A stretch of DNA of 64,000 nt, taken from assembly GCA_014529385.2 (NCBI GenBank), contig CM043959.1, positions 54,128,253 to 54,192,252 on the forward strand, given 5' to 3'. The DNA comes from Adiantum capillus-veneris. Lineage: Eukaryota > Streptophyta > Polypodiopsida > Polypodiales > Pteridaceae. How positions within the stretch are numbered: position 1 is the first letter of the stretch; each line of letters starts with the position of its first letter. The translations under genes were made by a program, and so were the position numbers. The notes beneath the pieces are model-generated. The model had not been told where the DNA came from. It saw nothing but the letters and a program-made list of their open reading frames with translations, and did no database searches. Shown piece by piece: positions 34,006-45,099 of this stretch.

Positions 34006-37000
34006 TTCAAATTAATTTAAATAAAAAATTAAAATTAATAAATAAAATTAAAAAGCTTTATAAAGAGCATTGACACACTCTTTTCACTTTCCTCATCTCT
34101 ATTTTCTTCTATTGCACAGATCTCTCACTGTCAAGTCTTCTTTTGCTCACTTATCTTTCTCAAACTCTTAGCTACAATTTCTCATAAGTCATACTTATAT
34201 CTATCTTCTTTAATTCTTTAACGCAAGTATGAGAACAAGAAATCAATCCAAAAATATTGGTGCCGTGGATGAGGTTGATGTTATTGCGTCGCAAGAAGTC
34301 CCTCTGCGATGCACTCAAGAGACCGAACAATCTCCAGCCTTGAGTTCTTTAGATCGCATTGTGTCCATCGTAACCGGAGTGGATGGAACAACATAATCAA
34401 GTGGAGGATTGAGTCATGCTGGGTGGATTCTCATAGAGCTCCATACGATGGAAAACTTCCACGCTTGCCTCTATGTCGACTTCTTTCAAACCCCGCCATC
34501 TGCACACATGATGACCATGTGGTGGATTTGCAACTCTCCATTGCAAACAAAAGATACCAACCAACCATGGCAAGATATATTGTTAGTGAACGGATTCCTA
34601 GGGAGGATCACAAGCAATTTTCTCGTCGTGGTCACCCTTCGAGAGATCTTGCAATGTCATATGATTTGGATGAGGAGCTTCGTCAAATCCCCGAGCTTAG
34701 TCACATGGTCGAGAGGTACTTTGTGGTTTGGGATGGTAATCACAGATTGGAGGCATGGATGCGGTGGATGAACGAGAATGACATCCCAATTGAGAAGGCA
34801 CCAAAGTTGGAGTGCGTTCTAGTTGATTTTCAACCCCATGAGACAACGGAGTTTCTATTGGTTTTGGGAATGATCAATAGGTAAGCCCAACTGTTTTTTT
34901 GCGAATGTAAATGCATCTTATTTTTTTGACAATGTAAATTACAATCGAGTGTTAAACAGGGCCACGAGGGTTTCAGTGCCTCACACAACTACTCATGATA
35001 TTTTCATGATGAGAAAGCTAGGGTTGGCGGACCCTACTTCACTTTTGCAAAAATTTCTTGAAAGAGCGCGTTTGGCAGCAGAAAGGGCTTTGGATTTTAG
35101 GGGTCCAAACAAGTCAAAGTGGCTAAAATTGCCAATGGATGTCCTTTCACAACTCATTTGGAAGGTATGCTTTAAACCAATGCTAAATGAGAATATGTTT
35201 TGATTGCGAAATCTTATTATGTGTATTTTGATTGAGTCCTTGGCAAATGATAGGAAGAGTTCGATGCTATGTATAGTAGTAAAACGGAAGGGCTGCCATC
35301 AAAAGGGAGTTTTCACTATGAGTTGGCACCTGACGCATAGGAGGAAAGCATAATCTAGCGCTATCTCAAACGGAGCAATATTTTATGCGCAAAGGGCTTG
35401 AGATAGCCACCATTGCAAATCCAGAGAATGGCAACGATTTTTTCCAGAAATGTATATCATTTACAGGTTGGGGCGAGAAGACCACCAAAATGACACCCTC
35501 AAGAGTGGCAGAGGTTGCGCGTTCACGCATTAGCCGAAAAGAGTAAGTAAATTTCATTTAAATCATTCGATATCTTTCTCTTTTTATTATGTAGCAATGA
35601 AAAATAAGTCTCGCTTTTCCTTTGCTACTTGATTGATTTGCTCCAAGGTGGTGATGCATCCTTGAAGGAGAATGGCATAGGGTTGACGGAGAAGGCTTGG
35701 ATCCAGTGGCTTTGATATCACGTGTATTGATGGCAATTGGCAAGGGTAGATTTAGTGATTATGTGCACCAGCTAGCAATTTGTTGATAATCTAACTTGTC
35801 ACTTATTGTTTGCTGCAGGAGAGTGCTTGAGATGGCCAAGAAAATGGAGGCCAAGAATCATAATGTTGTTATCCAACACGAGAAGGCTGAAGGTAGACAT
35901 GGTTACGCACTTGCCCACACATTACTGACATACAGACGCAAGCACTTTGACAAGGCCTTCAAGAAGTGGAGTGCTCGGATCAAGTCCACACAGGATCCCT
36001 AAGAGCAACCCCACTTTGCTTGCACGGCACGACGCTTGTTGTACATGTTTGACATCTTTAATTGACAAATTAAGAATGTAGTAGGATACACTAATCTTGT
36101 TCTCGGTGGCTCAAAACATTGTGGTCTTTCTTGTAGATGGTGGAGATATGCTCTTGTCTTCCCCATTCCCGAGCACCCCAGTGATGCATGGTGCATGTTG
36201 GAGAGAGAGGAGATGGGCTTATATCCTGACGAGTGGATAGACGAATTGCGGCCAAAGGGAGCGTGGCTCAAGTGTCCTTGGTGGATGGACTACCCGGACA
36301 AGGAGTACCCACCCGAAGAGGAAGCGCTATATATAGGTATCATACTATATAGTTTTTACCTTTGCCATGCAGCAATACAACATGGGCTCAATAACTGTTC
36401 TTTTTTTAATTAATAGCGGAGCATACTGCGTCACAAAAGAAAACCGTTGTAATCGAGGATGCTCTATCTCCAAACACATCAAAGAAACCGGACAAAAAGA
36501 AACAGGACTCAAAGAAAGACCCGCAAGCACCGTTGGCTGACCGGCAACGTGGGAAGAGAAAGAAGAGGGCTGTTGTTTCCAGTGATAGTGAGAGCGAGCA
36601 TGTGGTTGAGGAGTATTCTATAGAAGTTAGCAATAGTGCTCATAGCCTTGGTGCTATGAGCCACAGTGTACTGACACTTTCCTTCACTCCAAGACCAGTA
36701 GGGGGCATCCAAGAGTCCCCTCCATGTTCACCAGCACATGGCAGGCCTGCATAGGACCTATCAGACATGGCCAGAGTTGTGGGAGATAACCATCCAGGTA
36801 CGTGAAAATTGTTAATGTTGTGTTGTTCTCTTTAACATTGCTTGAAAGATATATTTGATCTTATGTTGCTACATACAGATATGCATGTAGAGCCATGCCA
36901 CCTTGTAGTGCATGCTAGTGTCAAGTGCTTGGCAAAAGCTATTCCAGATGTGTTGTGCAATGATAGGTAAGCCATGCTAATTTACAATCAAAGTTATGTC

Positions 37001-37024
37001 CACAATTACAAAGATTGCATGCAG

Positions 37025-37389
37025 CTCTATGCAGTCACTATGTAGATTCTTGGGCTCTCTATCAAAAAACACGGCAGATGAATCCCAGCTTGAGATTGGG
37101 TGGCGTACGTTTGATGTACATGGCCTTTCCCTTACACACTAGGCCACATGCAACTAGCACGGGTGGGGTTCCTTTATGGAACCAATGGGATAGTGAGCTT
37201 GTGGATGTTGCATTCCTTCTGGCAACTGAGTTTCTTTTGGTTGATGGCATGGTTCTCGCGACATGTCGTGCAAAACATCTGTCCATTGTCACTTCGAAGG
37301 CAGAGGGAGCTCGTTTCCAGTTGTTGAGGATATTGTACATACTGCTGCCGGAGTCTAGTTGCACGACTGTTCAGGACTATGTAGAGAAG
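37025..37389 (+). CDS. Methylase-like exon at the expected catalytic-motif position
   Basis: Exon bounded by GCAG and GTATG. It reads GGVRLMYMAFPLHTRPH, then PLWNQWDSELVDVAFLLATE and LLVDGMVLATC. In beta-class methyltransferases this place normally carries D/N-P-P-Y/W followed by a Trp helix and a G-G-x-hydrophobic strand. Here the layout is kept, but the DPPY box reads AFPLHT. If the alignment is right the domain is catalytically changed or inactive. Identification rests on order and pattern, not on a full alignment. Confidence 0.5.
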
Positions 37390-37781
37390 GTATGTTATTT
37401 TTTGTTTTGATACTAAATAGTAACTTCAATGTTTGCATTTCAAAATAACAACGTTTTACTGTTATTCATAGGTTGGTACTTTGTTGCTGGTCATTTTTTC
37501 ACCCCCTAGAACCGGTGGTGTCGGCTTCTAAGGTATGATCGAGCAGATGGAGAGATTGCAGCAAATGTACGTGGATTCTCTGTAGATGACAACATGTTGT
37601 GGGAGAAGCTACCAGGTTCAGATTCCACACAGTGGACGCTTGATCGTATGGGCATGCCTTATCATAGAGGTGTTGAGAGGAGTCCAGCGTTTGCCAGGTG
37701 GTAGAATTTTTTTGGAAGTTTTTCTTCATGTACCTGTAAAATTATAGGTATAACAAATCTAAAGATTACTTTTTTTTGTAG

Positions 37782-38229
37782 ATGGCTACTAGGTACCTTC
37801 ACAAACATGGGAGATGCTGTGTTGGATTGTTTTGCAGGTGTGGGGACATTGGCAGCACAACGTTTACTACTACGTAGGCATTGCATCAGTTGTGAGAAGG
37901 ATTGGTCAGTTTTCAGTGCTTGTCTAGAGCCAGCTCAGTGCCTACCTTTTGATTTAGGCTTGACATTGATGTTTCATAGGAGTGTCAGAGCTCAGGTAAC
38001 TGAGAAACCAAAGCAGGTGACAGGGCAGCTTCATCCGCTGGAGCCACCTTTCCCGACACCACTCAACAGTCAGGGCAGGGCAGTAGCAGCTCCGTATCCC
38101 ACTTTCATGGCCCCAGTTTTGGCATGGCGTGCAACTGAACCGTCTCCCAGTGCATTCATTGCCTCCACATCTAAGGCCCCGCCCAGGGCCATTGCCTCTT
38201 TCACTACCTACAGCCCCCCCCACATATAG
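37782..38229 (+). CDS. Methylase-like C-terminal exon, AdoMet-binding motif
   Basis: Starts after TTTTTTTGTAG. Joined to the previous exon it restores the frame as GCC-AGA-TGG (A-R-W). GDAVLDCFAG plus VGTLAAQRLLL, followed by RRHCISCEKD, matches the DPFAGSGT...R...E AdoMet pocket of N4-cytosine/N6-adenine methylases, with Cys in place of Pro. After ~residue 60 the exon becomes Pro/Ser/Ala rich. An alternative frame (38129-38353) carries a longer Pro-rich tail past a C homopolymer, suggesting an indel. Confidence 0.6.
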
Positions 38230-38544
38230 TTCGTACCCTCTGCCATTTGGAGGAGTTTCCCCACCATTTGGTGCACTGCCCCCGTTGGCACGACCTTTGT
38301 TTCCTCCTAGAGCATATGCCCCCCCATCGCCCTTCTTTCAGCCACCTCACCCATGATGTATCCCCCCCCATATGTAAATACTTTTGATGTAATGGAACAC
38401 ATAGATTTGGGGTTTGCTATATGAAATAGACCATAATTGTGTATAAGGAACTTCTATTTGTCTTATTAATAGTGTATTGAATGCATCCATGGTGTTTTTT
38501 GTTTGAATGTAAGTTGGCCGTGAACCGACAATCAAAATTTAGTT

Positions 38545-38546
<2 letters not shown>

Positions 38547-38605
<59 letters not shown>
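38547..38605 (+). repeat. GA microsatellite inside the right TIR
   Basis: About 29 GA units immediately inside the right terminal inverted repeat, mirroring the GA tract inside the left one. Confidence 0.95.
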
Positions 38606-38608
<3 letters not shown>

Positions 38609-38616
38609 GTAGATTA

Positions 38617-38693
38617 TCCCTTCTTTTGGGAATCCGCTCGCCCGATTCTTAAAAAGCGCTCGCCAAAAATTGCTCGCCGAAAAATTGCACCCT
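38617..38693 (-). repeat. Right terminal inverted repeat
   Basis: Reverse complement contains GGCGAGCAATTTTTGG and AGCGCTTTTTAAGAATCGGG, the mate of 30910-30985. Confidence 0.75.
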
Positions 38694-39310
38694 AACAAAC
38701 ATGTGAAATGCTATCAGTTTGCCACTGTGGTATTTCTCCACACGCTTTACTTAAAGTGAAAGGCATACTTAAGGGTGAAGATATCCCAATTCTCTCAGAT
38801 GATAGTAGTAGTAGTCACAGTTTCATCTCTGCACAATTGACAAAACAACTCTCTCTCTCTCAATTCTCTTCACCTCACAAAGTAAAGATTGTTTTTAATA
38901 ATCAACATTTTAACTGTAAAACTCAAGTCAGTGTTGAAGTTTGTATTTGTGAATTTTCACATACACATGCATTTTTAGTCACACCATTGCATGGTATTGA
39001 TATGATTTTGGAAATGTCTTTTTGACATAGATTTAACCCATCAATCAATTACAAAGCATGCACAATGACTCTCACCCATGAAAACAAAACCTTCTCCATC
39101 CAAGCAACACTCGAGTATAAAAAAACTTCACTTCTTTCTTACACTCAAGCCAAATGGGCCATTAGAAAGCAAGGAAAAACATACCCAGTGCTTGTAAACC
39201 AGCTCTCTGCTAAAACTGAAACTCCACACCACTGTGCACACGATGAATTTCTTTCATAGTTTAAAGATTGTTTCATGCATGATTTACCTCTTGGAATTCC
39301 ACCTTCATGC
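38694..39310 (+). pseudogene. Gypsy gag-protease relic, fourth part
   Basis: Opens NKHVKCYQF (knuckle start), then jumps to ISPHALLKVKGILKGED. It runs through the protease (ILSDDSSSSHSFIS, SLSQFSSPHKVKIVFNN, GIDMILEMSF) and the protease-RT linker (THENKTFSIQATLEYKK) to FKDCFMHDLPLGIPPS, the segment that leads into Gypsy RT. The counterpart gag-protease at 21834-23549 matches most of the first half. The DSG and ILG motifs are altered and stops are present; RT itself is absent. Confidence 0.8.
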
Positions 39311-40247
39311 CCCAAATACATAAGTTAGCACTAGATTTCATTTATGATATTGTCTGCATGAATAACCATGCAAGTAATTGGGGTTTGGTATACAGTGGTG
39401 ATATAAAATCAAGGAGAGATTTGATAGAAGAAGAAGAAGAAGAATTAGAGAAAGCCTTTGATGTCGTGAGAGTAGCCCCAAAAGACCTCTAGTGACCTCA
39501 AATTGAGATGCTTCGTCTTTGTGAGAACTACCCTAGTAGAAATGCTTTTGTTTTTTCAAAAAAATATTGTGTCCAAACCAGTTGCACGATCTCATAATAT
39601 TTATAAAGGTAAGGTTAAAATTTACCCCTCGTCAAAGAAATGATTTGAGCTACCATCGCAAAAAAGCAAGGTGCCCATTAACTTGGCATCACCGTAGTTG
39701 ATCACAATGTGCCCATTAGTTTGGCATAACTAAAACATTGGGCAGCTTGAGAGCCAAAGGGACAGTGCAAGATGCGACAACTGCATACTGGTAGTGGATC
39801 GGAGGCAACAATAGCAGACTTGGGAGGGGGATCACTAGTTCAGCAATGGGGAAGCCTTCACCATCGGTGTGTTGTTGGGGTGTGTGGTATGAATTGCAAT
39901 TAATGTTGGTAGTTGAACAGTCAGTGATCGACCACACCAGCAACGTTAGCATGTGCAAGAAACAGGGAGCACCCAAATGCATACTAAAGACCACCCTATC
40001 GTACATTTTTCTTATAATTTTATTATTACTTTATTCTATTTCCTCCACCTCTCCCCTCCCACATCCAGTTTGCATTGAAGCCTCAATATCTCTCTTTCTT
40101 GCTCTTACTCCCTACTTCTCCCAACCACCATCTAGTCACCTTCAATCCCTTCATGGTTATGGCAGCATGCCAATGGCCAGTGTGGGCCGCACCACTTGTT
40201 GATCTCTCACCCCCTCTTTGGTTGTACATGCCAGTGCTTGAGTGCGG

Positions 40248-40295
<48 letters not shown>

Positions 40296-41149
40296 GCAGT
40301 GATGGCACTGCTTTTCAATGCCACTTTTAGCATGAGATAACCTTATAACTCACCCACACACACATATACACCCATGAAAGCTCATTAAATTACTTTCATA
40401 CTCTCTCTTGCTCTTGTTCTCAGCATTCCTTGGTTTGCCACTCATTGGCTTTTAGAATGAAATTTGAACAACTAGCAAAGACAAGCTTAACCGCATTTTA
40501 TTTGTATTTCAAGAGGCATATTTAAGGATTTAAGTTTCTTGTGTAAAGTTTCTTGTGTATAGGATCTAGGAAAAGAGCTCCACTCTTCAGAGTAGAATTA
40601 TGAATAAAATTAGTAAGATTCATTCATTTTGTCATGCAAAGAAGTCTCAAGAAACTTATGAAGCTTGGGAGGTTGACAGGTCTGGGGCCATAAATGTCGG
40701 TTGCAATCATGATGGGTTTACTCTTACTTTTATTCTCTCTTTGTGTGTGGCTCCAAAAAACAAATTCTTCTATCCTTTACAATTTATCTTGGAAGAAAGT
40801 TGTGTTCTCCTCTTATTCATACATGAGCCATTATTATGAAGGTGTGTTCAACTAGTACTTAGAGTGGAGGATCCCTTTATCCTAATAAAGATGTTTACGG
40901 ATGACTTGTGAGTGGAACTTATGATTTGTAGTGGCCCCTAGCATTTATCTATAGAGGCACCAGACCTTTGTAATGTATCCTTACCAATTCTCTCAGGTGT
41001 ATTATACCAGTCTCTCAAATGTACTATCTCATCCTCCGAGTAATTTTCAATTCAATAGGATTTTGCTTTTAACTGCTCTTGGTTTCATGTAGTCATTGAT
41101 TTAAAGAAGGATATATTCACCAAACTCCTCTAGATGAAAATGAATTTTG
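39311..41149. other. Unassigned region with CT microsatellite
   Basis: No convincing gene. A CT tract of 23 units lies at 40249-40294. GTGCCCATTA-TTTGGCATAAC-like text recurs near 39670 and 39710. Small ORFs here have no recognisable domain. Confidence 0.35.
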
Positions 41150-41556
41150 TTTTCTCTATGGTGCTTAGCTTGATCTCTATGTCAGCTTGCTAACATACGC
41201 TCATAGCATATCCTCTAGCACTTGATTAACTCTTTCGCTTTCACCATTTGTTTCTAGATGATCCGCCGTACTAAGATTAAGTGTAGTTTCCAACTTTTGG
41301 AACACATATCTCCAAAAGTAATTATCAACTTTCGATCTCTATCACTAATGATACTAGCTGGAAGACTGTAGAGTCTATATATATGCTCTATAAATAGCCG
41401 TGCTAACTCCGGTGTCTTAATCATAGTCTTAGTGGGAATTAATCGACCCATCTTTGTTAAACGGTCTACAATTACCCATATGGCATCATGGCCATGATTT
41501 GTATTAAGTAGTGCTACTACAAAATCCATATACTCTCCTTGAAAGATGTGTACCAT
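41150..41556 (-). pseudogene. Gypsy integrase core fragment, minus strand
   Basis: Reads GEYMDFVVALLNTNHGHDAI, WVIVDRLTKMGRLIPTKTM, FIEHIYRLYSLPASIISDRD, covering the first and second catalytic Asp regions of a Gypsy integrase. It then decays before the HPQTDG motif. It has no LTR nearby and its upstream part is missing. Confidence 0.75.
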
Positions 41557-41930
41557 GCAAGCAGCATGGAAAGATGCATACCATGCAAGATGATGGTATG
41601 CAAAAGTTATTGGTGGGCACCAAAATCATCATTTACATGCACCAATATGGTTTTCATCCACCTGTCTCCTAAACTTCCTTTAATGAGCACACAATTTGGG
41701 TGTCACAATTTGCAAACTCTTTTCCAATAGTAACGACACTAATTTCCTCTAATTGGAAAAAAATCACAATTTTCAAACTCTTTCCCAATAGTAATGACAC
41801 TAATTTCCACTAATACTTGCAAACCATGAAAGAAACCCAATCAAACACTAGCACCCACAAAAATCAATCAATCAAGAGTAGTCTAAAAAATTTTAGTTCA
41901 TGAATGTCAATTTAGAGTGGCAAACAATCA
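41557..41930. other. Unassigned sequence between Gypsy fragment and satellite
   Basis: A short direct repeat (CAATTTGCAAACTCTTTTCCAATAGTAACGAC-like, near 41700 and 41770) is the only structure seen. Confidence 0.35.
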
Positions 41931-41939
41931 TTTATAAGA

Positions 41940-44290
41940 AATATACAAAAACATTTGAGTGTGAGTAAGTTTGACTCTCTAGTCAATATTCTGAGTTTTG
42001 GACGATTATGTAAATCTCATAAAGACTGAGGGGGAGCTAAGGATATATGGAAAATTAACCACAATATACCATATCAACACAAGATGCACACATGTCTTTG
42101 GAGATGACAAAGTTGTCTTTGACGTTTGAGCTTGAGGTTTGGATGATTCTTCAAATCTAGTTTGAGATTAAAATTTGTACCATTGTCCAAATCTCATCAT
42201 CCTCTAGAGATGTGGAGAATTCTAAATCTATGAGTGACAAGCTTGCTAGATTTGAACAATTGTTTGAATCTCATATTCAAGGATGGATCTTGTTTGGAAT
42301 AGAGGTTTGGACACTTATCCAAATCTCATCCCCAAGTATTGTGTATGTTTCATAGATATGAAGACATAAATAAAAATGCTCAAGGGTTTAGATTTGAGAT
42401 AGCCTTGAAAGCAAAAAAATCAATGGCTTAACGAGTGCAAGATGCAACAACCCATGGAAAAGGTGTTCTTTGTAGGTTGGTTTTCATATTTGGATGGTTG
42501 TGGAAATTTAGTTTGAAGTTAAGATCCGGAAATTGTCAAAATCTTGTCATACTCTAAGACTCCGTATTTGTTAGAAATGTTAAGAGTCATAAATCAGTGA
42601 GAGTGATAAGTATATGAGATTCAAATAATCGTGCAAATCTCATATTCAAGCATGGATTTGATTTTGCTTGAGATTTGCATGTATGTCCAAATCTCTTCCC
42701 CTAGATTTGCATATGTGTTAGGAATATTAAGAATGTTTGGATTTGAGATAAGCTTTGAAAACTAAAAATTGATTGTAACATGTGCAAAAATTATATGTAA
42801 AATAAAAAAATAATTTTTTAGTATTATCTAAAGCAACAAACCCATGATAAAGGTGGTTCTTGAAGCTTCATGATCCTTTTTGTTTTTGTATTTGTGAGAG
42901 ATATTAAGAGCTCTAAATTTGTGAATGACAAGTCTATCATATTTAGACAATCGTCCAAAACTCATCTTCCAGCTTGGATTTCGTTTGGGGTTGAGATTTT
43001 GACGCTTATCCAAATCTCATCCCCTAAGATAGTATTTGTGCTAGGAATATTAAGATGTCAACAACAGTGATCATGGTTTTTTATTTGAGAAAAAACTTGG
43101 AAATAAGACAATCTATGTAACTAGTGCAAGATCCATAAGTATAAAAATAGAATCTGGTATCTAGTTACAAAACCCCCATGACAATTGTCTTCTTTGAAGA
43201 TTTAGATGGGTGTTCAAATCTAATTTGGGCTTCAATCTATATGGTTCCCCAACTCTCATCACATTTTAGATTTTTTTATTTGTTAGAGATGTAAAGAGCA
43301 TAAATATATGACTAACAACGAGATGAGATTTAGACAACTGCCATTCTCTTGTCATTGTTCTTGAGTTTTAATCATCTATCCAACTTAATGATAGGCAAAA
43401 ATTTATCTCTTAGCAGATCATGTCACCTCAAGATGCATATACGCTCTTGGAAGTGTTGGAGTCATCTTCAAAGCTTGAGTTTGAAATTTGGATGGTTATC
43501 GAAATTTGGTTTGATATTAAGATTTTCACAGTTGTCCAAATCTCATCGTCCTCTAGAGATGTAGAGATTTCAAAACCTATAAGTGACAAGTCTTTGAGAT
43601 TGCACAACTGTCCAAATCTCATGTTCAAGCATGGATCTCATTTGGGATGAGAGTTGGATGCTAGCACAAATCTTGTCACTCGGAATTGTATGTGTTAGGA
43701 ATATGAAGATGTTGACAACAATGATGAGGGATCTTAAATTTGAGATAAGCCTTGGAAATAGGACAATATACCAAACAAAAGTAGAATTTGGTGTTTAACT
43801 ACAACAATCCCGAAGCTTGGGTTTGAGATTTGGACGATTTTCCAAATCTAGTTTGGAGTTAAGATCAAGACAACTGTTCAAATCTCATCATACTTTAGGA
43901 CTGTATATTTTTTAGAGATGTTAAGAGTCATAAATTTATGTGTGACAAGTCTATGAAATTTGGATGACCGTCCATATCTCATATTATGCAATTGGATGTT
44001 TGTCCAAATCTCTTTCCCTAGATTTGTGTTTGTGTTAGGAATGGTACATGTCAACAATGGCTATCAAGTGTTTTGAATTTAAGGTAAGCTTTGAGAGCTA
44101 AGAATGGACCATAGCAATCACAAGACTCACATGAAAAATTAAGAAACAAACATCTTTCCAAATATTGTTTGGAATTTAGATTTATAGGGTTGTTCACATT
44201 TCATCATTCTTAAGGTTGTTGTAATTGTTAGAGATGTTAAGAGTTCTAAACCCATGAATGAAAAAAGTATACAAGATTATGGCAAACTAG
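41940..44290. repeat. Degenerate ~340-bp tandem satellite
   Basis: A diverged unit recurs about seven times. Landmarks such as TTATCCAAATCTCATCCCC followed by GTGTTAGGAATATTAAGA fall near 42310, 42680, 42990, 43650 and 43990, spaced about 310-370 bp or a double unit. Other landmarks are TTTGGA(T/C)GATT and GAGATAAGC(C)TT. Small ORFs here are incidental. Confidence 0.75.
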
Positions 44291-44299
44291 GAAAAAATC

Positions 44300-45090
44300 A
44301 TAGGTCATTTCTATGCTCCCAACAATGTCAAATGGATTTTTCTGGGAAAGCTTCATAGGAGAAAATCTAAATATGCAAGAACAAGCCATTTTTTTATAGA
44401 TAAAAAAGTTTTCAAAATTCTAATGGACACATCAGTGTTCCTTGATTTTGGCATGTTTTTGTCTTACCCACTCATATTGAATGATTTTTTTCCAAGATCA
44501 GATGAATTTTGTTTGTCACAATACTTTATGTGCCACTCTATTTACTTGCAAACACCACATATTCATATAATTTAGAGCCAACATATTTTTTTAAATACGA
44601 TTTATGAACCACATACTAGAATCCACACACACACTTTTGTAGACATGGTGTTAAAGAACCTTTTTTTCAAAACTTAAATAGTGCTTCTCAATGTAGTGTT
44701 TTCCTTATGCAATATACCTAAGGGGCAAGTCACATACTATGTAACTTGGTAGAAGTTCATTATGATTTTGCCTTGGTAAGAGATTGTGCAAAGGTCTTGT
44801 GCTCGAGCTGATAAATTCAAAGCTAGGACTAAGATTTTTAATTAAGGCTAGGAAAACTTGAAAGTCTGAGGTTAAATCAACTCGATCTTAATTAGTACAT
44901 TGACCATAGACTTGCTTCACAAAGTATGGCTAGTCCACATGTTCAAAGTAGCACTTACTTGCTTTGTGGAAGGTGGGATGTGTGTGTGTGTGCACCCTTG
45001 CCAAAGCAAAGTCAAAAGGAAGAGTTCTTCAAGGATAACAAGTTTTAGACAAGTTTTTAAGCAAGCATAACTTGAATCTTTAGTGTTTTA
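44300..45090. other. Unassigned AT-rich region
   Basis: Nothing recognised: no ORF of note, no repeat copy found elsewhere in the window. Confidence 0.3.
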
Positions 45091-45099
45091 CATTTCATT

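Larger units (their letters stand above)
34229..38350 (+). pseudogene. ParB-like plus DNA-methylase-like fusion gene, spliced, damaged
   Basis: About a dozen exons with GT-AG junctions; clear ones include 34880/34960, 35164/35254, 36797/36879, 36966/37025 and 37697/37782. The ATG at 34229 (MRTRNQSKNIG) and the main exon frame (34309-34880) are offset by a frameshift. The first large exon has VVWDGNHRLEAW, the DGxHR signature of ParB/sulfiredoxin-like domains. A Lys/Arg-rich middle (KKPDKKKQDSKKD, RQRGKRKKRA) looks like nuclear-localisation sequence. The last exons hold ERSPAFAR joined to WLLGTFTNMGDAVLDCFAG and VGTLAAQRLLL, with SCEKD after: the motif X/I region of beta-class DNA aminomethyltransferases. 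TAG codons near 35338, 35355 and 36752, and a C-run frameshift near 38215, argue for a dead copy. The tail is Pro-rich. Confidence 0.6.
30910..38693. mobile_element. 7.8-kb TIR element carrying two divergent genes
   Basis: The ends are inverted copies. Left 30922-30985 and the reverse complement of 38617-38680 share GGCGAGCAATTTTTGG, AGCGCTTTTTA and GGYGAG in register, and weaker match continues outward to the edges. Each TIR is followed inward by a GA/TC tract. Flanks are AACAAAAAG (30901-30909) and AACAAACAT (38694-38702), a diverged ~9-bp target duplication lying exactly where a Gypsy gag frame (NNNKK / NKHVKC) is split. A 9-bp duplication with long TIRs fits Mutator-like elements, but no Mutator transposase was recognised. 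One gene lies on each strand, diverging from a CACGTG-rich spacer. Confidence 0.7.
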
